Source of the DNA: an uncultured Cytophagaceae bacterium
Lineage (GTDB): Bacteria > Bacteroidota > Bacteroidia > Cytophagales > Spirosomataceae
Length of the DNA stretch: 36,533 nt
Direction of reading: 5' to 3'
Assembly: GCA_903907745.1 (NCBI GenBank)
Contig: CAIVPF010000147.1
Coordinates: forward strand, 1-36,533
The notes below the pieces were generated by a model, which saw only the letters and a program-made list of their open reading frames with translations, was not told the DNA's origin and did no database searches. Below are positions 32,971-36,533 of the stretch, one piece after another. The position numbers were made by a program, and so were the translations under genes. Each line of letters begins with the position of its first letter. Position 1 is the stretch's first letter.

Positions 32971-34139
32971 TTCTTATTTTTTTGACGAACAAGTGCCTCC
33001 AAGAAATAATAATCTGCGTAAATAATAGGAGCGTCGATTTCGAAGCCATTCGGTAATCCACCCGTACTATGCAAAAGCATCATGCCATGAGCCGAGGCGA
33101 CTGGAGCCAAATAAGAAGAGGATGTCAGGCTACTTAAAATTTGATCCGCATAGTTTTGGTAATAGGTTTTTTTATAAGGTTGCAAAGTAGCCAAATCATA
33201 AAATGCCGAAGCCATTAGTGCTGCAGCCGAGGCATCACGTGGTGCATGCGGGATTTTAGGATCATCGAAATCCCAGAATGGAACGAGATCCAGCGGCATG
33301 CGGGGATGCTTCAATAAGAATTGGGCGATGTTTTCGGCCAAATGCAAATATTCCTTTTTGCCCGTTTCCCGGTAACACATCGTATAGCCATACAATGCCC
33401 AGGCTTGTCCACGGGCCCAAGAAGATTCGTGTGCAGCGCCTTGGTGGGTATTTTTTTTCAGGACTTGGCCTGTATTGGGATCATAATCGATGACATGGTA
33501 GGAGCTGAAATCGGGCCGAAAATGGTTTTTCATCGTCGTATTCGCGTGGGAAACGGCAACCTTGTAAAAGGCAGAATCTTTAGTTTCTTTAAAGGCCCAA
33601 AAAAGTAGTTCGAGGTTCATCATGTTGTCGATGATGGTGGGGTTTACCCACTTATCCCGACTATGGTCCCAAGAGCGAATCACCCCGGTATTGGGATTAA
33701 ATCGCTTGATGTTTGTCCGAGCGGCTTGGATCAATATGTCCTTATAAGCCGGATTTTGCGTCAGGCGCAAGCCATTTCCAAAACCTGTGAACATTTTGAA
33801 ACCCATGTCGTGGGTGCCGGCATTCATTTTTTCCTTTTCGAGGGGCAAAGTGAAATTTTCGGCTTGGGCGGCCCATTTTTTGTTGCCCGTCAATTCATAG
33901 AGGTACCATAATTCCCCGCCAAAAAATCCGGAGCACCAGTCTTTGGAACCTACTAAAATCAAGGAGTCATTCCGTACCGTGCGAGGAAAAATCTTCTCGC
34001 CTTTGGGGATCGCGTAAATGGAGGCTTCACGAAGGGCATAGTCCATTTGGGATTCTAATTTCGAATAAAGGGGGTTTTGGGCATTGACGAGGAATGCGCA
34101 ACATACCAAAAAAATGGAAGCCAATAATTTCATCTGCAT
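32967..34139 (-). CDS. GH88 unsaturated glucuronyl hydrolase
   Basis: A 390-residue exported glycoside hydrolase with signal peptide MQMKLLASIFLVCCAFLVNA. The (alpha/alpha)6-barrel carries the two acidic residues of this family: Asp111 in GTHDMGF and Asp171 in IIDNMMNLELL. SSWARGQAWALYGYTM (239-254) and RDASAAALMASAF (301-313) are further family blocks. It releases the terminal 4,5-unsaturated uronic acid that lyases leave on oligosaccharides, so it fits directly with the adjacent lyases. The ATG at 34139 is preceded by AAACCT; the ATG at 34133 is an alternative. Its stop overlaps the sulfatase start (ATGA). Confidence 0.94.
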   Translation of the reverse strand: MQMKLLASIFLVCCAFLVNAQNPLYSKLESQMDYALREASIYAIPKGEKIFPRTVRNDSLILVGSKDWCSGFFGGELWYLYELTGNKKWAAQAENFTLPLEKEKMNAGTHDMGFKMFTGFGNGLRLTQNPAYKDILIQAARTNIKRFNPNTGVIRSWDHSRDKWVNPTIIDNMMNLELLFWAFKETKDSAFYKVAVSHANTTMKNHFRPDFSSYHVIDYDPNTGQVLKKNTHQGAAHESSWARGQAWALYGYTMCYRETGKKEYLHLAENIAQFLLKHPRMPLDLVPFWDFDDPKIPHAPRDASAAALMASAFYDLATLQPYKKTYYQNYADQILSSLTSSSYLAPVASAHGMMLLHSTGGLPNGFEIDAPIIYADYYFLEALVRQKNKK

Positions 34140-34155
34140 AGGTTTAATTCGGGTA

Positions 34156-34163
34156 CGAATATA
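34156..34163 (-). promoter_or_regulatory. Possible -7 element before the GH88 gene
   Basis: TATATTCG on the - strand differs at one position from TAnnTTTG and ends 17 bases before the GH88 start. It lies in the 42-base gap after the heparinase-like gene, so the GH88-sulfatase-lyase-lyase chain could have its own promoter. No matching -33 box is seen. Confidence 0.3.
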
Positions 34164-34181
34164 TCAAATTTTCGCCCAGGT

Positions 34182-36104
34182 TTATTTAATTACGAATTGA
34201 TAATTCCCCTTATTCCCTGAATCTTTGGAGGTGAAAATAATTCGTTGCACCGGCCGATTCGCCCATTTCGTTTTAAAGCTTCGGTATTCAGGGCCTTCGG
34301 TGGATGGCAGATCGATCGCCACTGTCCATTTTTTCGCATCATATTGAATTTCATGTGCATCGCCTGTAGAAGTTTTTAGGCCTAATTTTCCCGGCATGCT
34401 GGTATCGATGGTGCATAGGGTGATGAAGGCTTGTTGGACCGGCTGTTTCAGCTCATTTAATTCATATAGATCCTTCAGTTCCACTTGGTTTTTCACCTTA
34501 TTGAATTGCAGACTGCGTTTCCAGGTTTTGATACCAGCTTCAGCGGGATAGGCTTTGGCCAAATCCAAGGTCATTCCTGAGACTTTATCGGAAATGTTTG
34601 ATTGAACCGCCGTGGCTTCGAATGTTCTTCCTGCCTTCTGTCCCTGCCCGTTAATTAGCGGGAGGTTATGGTATTCCGACTGCGTAAACCATAGCGAATA
34701 GCGCTGCGCCGAAAAGGTGCGTGCGGTGTAATTTCCCCGACCGGCATCGATGATCACCGGTTCGCCTTTGTCATAATATACAAAATCACCAATGTCATTG
34801 TGATTATGGCTTTCCGCATTATGTCCCCCATGGGCTGCGAAAAATTGACTGCCTTTTCTAGAAGTTATTACTTGGATGTCATTAAACCAATAATCGCCAA
34901 GTTCTGGATGTGCTACTTTTTCCTTTGGCATAGTCGCATAGGCCATTAAATTCCATAGATGTCGGTGTTTTTGAGATCCGCCGATACTAATCGCAGGCTC
35001 AAATTGCTGGTTCGCCCACTGCCCAAAAGCCATCAATGGCGCATCATTCAATGCCTTTCCAAAGCGATACAACATAATACCATCCGGTTTTAGGGTCGGA
35101 TCAGCATCCGCAAAATTCACAAAATAGTCATTCGAGATATGCATTTTATAGACATAAGAGGCCATTTTTTGGATGAAGGGCTCATTGTAAATCTGGCATT
35201 TTTCCCCCGTGGCGGAGGCGAGTACTTGTAAGGCATCAAAGGCACTGGCGCCCGCAGCGAACCAATAGGAAGGGCCTTCGTCACAACCTGCATCGTCCCC
35301 CAAGCCATTGAAATACAAATCCAAATAATTCATGTGCGTATATAAATTCGATAAACGAGTCGTCTCATTTTTCTCCAATAATAGATTCGCGAGCATGACG
35401 TTCGAAATAATCCAAGGATTCCAGTTATTCACCGGGCGGGTTGGGCTGAGCCAACCGTAGCGTTTTTGATCTAAAATCGGAATCATGATTTTCTTATTGA
35501 CCTCATAATAAATTCGAGGGCGAATAAGTTTAGAGATTTTATCAAGTTTAGCGCCCATAAAATAATCAGTCAAGGCTAATCCCGCGGCGGTTTCGGCTCC
35601 GAATAATTCGACGGTCGGGTCTTCCGCATCGGGCATACCGCTACCGGCTTTTTGAACCGATAAATGGGCGGGAACTCCCCAATACGTTTCTTCACAAATA
35701 TTCCACACATAATTCATGATTTTCTCCGTGAAGCGGCCCTTGTCTTCCAGCGTTTCTGCCATGACTAGTTCCATCAGGTTATTGCGTTTCCCGAAGGACA
35801 CTTTCCCGTGTTCTTCCCGGTCTCCTGAACGCATATATTCCATGAGAAGACTGGCATCCAAAATAGGGATGGGTGCTTTCATGATGCGTTCTGCGCGTTG
35901 GATCAGCTCCGCTTGTTCCTTCTCGGGGATGATGGCTAGCCAGGCTTCGCGGGTTTTGGGATAGGGGGCATAGGCTTTTTGGGAAATGAGGGCTTGTTGG
36001 ACCATCTCTTTCGAAAATGCTTTTCCGAGGAAATTGCGAGGCGTCACTTGGGCGAATGCCAAATTTGTGGCCAATACGACAAATAAAAGGATGTATTTTT
36101 TCAT
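34182..36104 (-). CDS. Heparinase II/III-family polysaccharide lyase, second type
   Basis: A 640-residue exported lyase with signal peptide MKKYILLFVVLATNLAFAQ. The alpha-toroid part includes PVNNWNPWIISN (224-235) and DEGPSYWFAAGASAFD (275-290). The beta-sheet part includes GGHNAESHNHNDIGDFVYY (426-444) and IDAGRGNYT, all typical of heparinase II/III-like enzymes. It differs strongly from the lyase at 28503-30305, so the two probably cut different linkages. It is the first enzyme gene after SusD. Its ATG stands nine bases from the T-run of the SusD terminator, leaving almost no room for a separate promoter. The exact PL family cannot be fixed without a search. Confidence 0.89.
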   Translation of the reverse strand: MKKYILLFVVLATNLAFAQVTPRNFLGKAFSKEMVQQALISQKAYAPYPKTREAWLAIIPEKEQAELIQRAERIMKAPIPILDASLLMEYMRSGDREEHGKVSFGKRNNLMELVMAETLEDKGRFTEKIMNYVWNICEETYWGVPAHLSVQKAGSGMPDAEDPTVELFGAETAAGLALTDYFMGAKLDKISKLIRPRIYYEVNKKIMIPILDQKRYGWLSPTRPVNNWNPWIISNVMLANLLLEKNETTRLSNLYTHMNYLDLYFNGLGDDAGCDEGPSYWFAAGASAFDALQVLASATGEKCQIYNEPFIQKMASYVYKMHISNDYFVNFADADPTLKPDGIMLYRFGKALNDAPLMAFGQWANQQFEPAISIGGSQKHRHLWNLMAYATMPKEKVAHPELGDYWFNDIQVITSRKGSQFFAAHGGHNAESHNHNDIGDFVYYDKGEPVIIDAGRGNYTARTFSAQRYSLWFTQSEYHNLPLINGQGQKAGRTFEATAVQSNISDKVSGMTLDLAKAYPAEAGIKTWKRSLQFNKVKNQVELKDLYELNELKQPVQQAFITLCTIDTSMPGKLGLKTSTGDAHEIQYDAKKWTVAIDLPSTEGPEYRSFKTKWANRPVQRIIFTSKDSGNKGNYQFVIK

Positions 36105-36113
36105 AGGTTTAGG

Positions 36114-36151
36114 ATAAAAAAATATCCCATAGGTGGAGACCTATGGGATAT
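36114..36151 (-). terminator. Intrinsic terminator after susD
   Basis: ATATCCCATAGGT (36122-36134) and ACCTATGGGATAT (36139-36151) form a perfect 13-base-pair stem with a four-base loop. On the - strand it is followed by seven or more T. It lies between the SusD stop at 36169 and the lyase start at 36104. Partial read-through would explain how the enzyme genes are expressed below the SusCD genes. Confidence 0.88.
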
Positions 36152-36168
36152 GATGGAATGGTTTCAAA

Positions 36169-36533
36169 TTACCAGCCTGGATTTTGTTTCATGCTTGGAT
36201 TCAAGGCGATTTCATTGATTGGCAATGGCCACAAATAATCGCGGTTTGGATCGAATTTACGGAAACTCGCATCCTGAGTGATGATGAAATTGTCTTTCGT
36301 TACATTCACCTTAACGGTAGTACCAAATTCCTTAAAGAAGAAATTTCCTAAAACCGGTTTAGGTAATTCGATTTCAGCGGTTTTCCAACGAATCAAATCC
36401 CAATAGCGGAATCCTTCTTGGGCTAGTTCCACACGTCTTTCTCGACGAATTTCATCCCGCATCGCTAGGCTGTTTGTGTTCGCAAAATCATTTGTTAATG
36501 CAGCTACACCACCACGCTTACGTAAACGGTTAA
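36169..36533 (-). CDS. SusD/RagB-family outer-membrane glycan-binding lipoprotein (partial C-terminus)
   Basis: The reading frame stays open to the end of the window, giving about 121 C-terminal residues; the N-terminus lies beyond base 36533. MRDEIRRERRVELAQEGFRYWDLIRW, shown here only in part as RRERRVELAQEG and RYWDLIRW, is the hallmark C-terminal block of SusD proteins. The ending YLWPLPINEIALNPSMKQNPGW is equally typical. SusD is a surface lipoprotein that captures oligosaccharides and delivers them to the SusC transporter. Its presence marks the following lyase, GH88 and sulfatase genes as a polysaccharide utilization locus. SusC is expected just outside the window. Confidence 0.95.
   Translation of the reverse strand, partial: NRLRKRGGVAALTNDFANTNSLAMRDEIRRERRVELAQEGFRYWDLIRWKTAEIELPKPVLGNFFFKEFGTTVKVNVTKDNFIITQDASFRKFDPNRDYLWPLPINEIALNPSMKQNPGW

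Noticed and set aside
1-36533. CRISPR arrays, tRNA or rRNA genes, insertion sequences, phage or defence genes
   Set aside because: No regularly spaced repeats, cloverleaf-like segments, transposase or integrase motifs were seen on either strand.

Overview
The window looks like the chromosome of a Bacteroidota member, probably of the Cytophagales/Cytophagia side, though the sequence does not fix the genus. The reasons are a SusD/RagB C-terminus beside a run of polysaccharide lyases, several exported Gfo/Idh/MocA enzymes with twin-arginine-like leaders, no clear Shine-Dalgarno sequences, and TAnnTTTG-like -7 boxes a short distance upstream of starts. Coding density is very high: no gene-free stretch exceeds about 110 bases. 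I saw no rRNA, tRNA, insertion sequence, integrase or CRISPR array.

Layout. (1) Bases 1-4345, + strand: a tightly packed set with a DUF1611 protein (5' end outside the window), an enolase-superfamily dipeptide epimerase, an APC amino-acid permease and a twin-arginine-type Gfo/Idh/MocA oxidoreductase. It probably handles murein-derived D-Glu or L-Ala-D-Glu. (2) 4458-14411, - strand: OmpR-type response regulator and histidine kinase, then TolC-like, lipoprotein adaptor, OprB-like porin and CzcA-type RND pump genes, with serC last. This is a divalent-metal efflux locus with a tandem-repeat operator in front of the structural genes. (3) 14412-16201, - strand: a KdgF-like cupin and a second Tat-type Gfo/Idh/MocA protein. 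(4) 16257-22144, + strand: a five-gene operon of ethanolamine-type permease, glutamine-synthetase-like ligase, Fe-type alcohol dehydrogenase, PuuD-like amidase and aldehyde dehydrogenase. Together these make a complete predicted route from ethanolamine through gamma-glutamyl intermediates to glycine plus glutamate. (5) 22196-26900, - strand: a bile acid:sodium symporter-family transporter, a DUF1080 protein and an exported beta-propeller/cytochrome c protein. (6) 26991-28491, + strand: a PF05426-type (alginate lyase-like) lyase and a small exported protein. (7) 28503-36533, - strand: the downstream half of a polysaccharide utilization locus: partial SusD, heparinase II/III-like lyase, GH88 unsaturated uronyl hydrolase, formylglycine sulfatase, a second PF05426-type lyase and a second heparinase II/III-like lyase. 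The last four genes are joined by three consecutive ATGA overlaps.

How it fits together. Regions 3, 5, 6 and 7 together describe degradation of a sulfated uronic-acid polysaccharide: lyases make unsaturated oligosaccharides, the sulfatase removes sulfate, GH88 releases the unsaturated uronate, and the KdgF-like cupin could linearise it. The polysaccharide itself cannot be identified from sequence alone. The strongest candidate for a little-described system is the gamma-glutamylated ethanolamine operon. Also notable are the porin inside the metal-efflux operon, the operator for its two-component system, and an AAACCTAT element next to the starts of the sugar-related genes.
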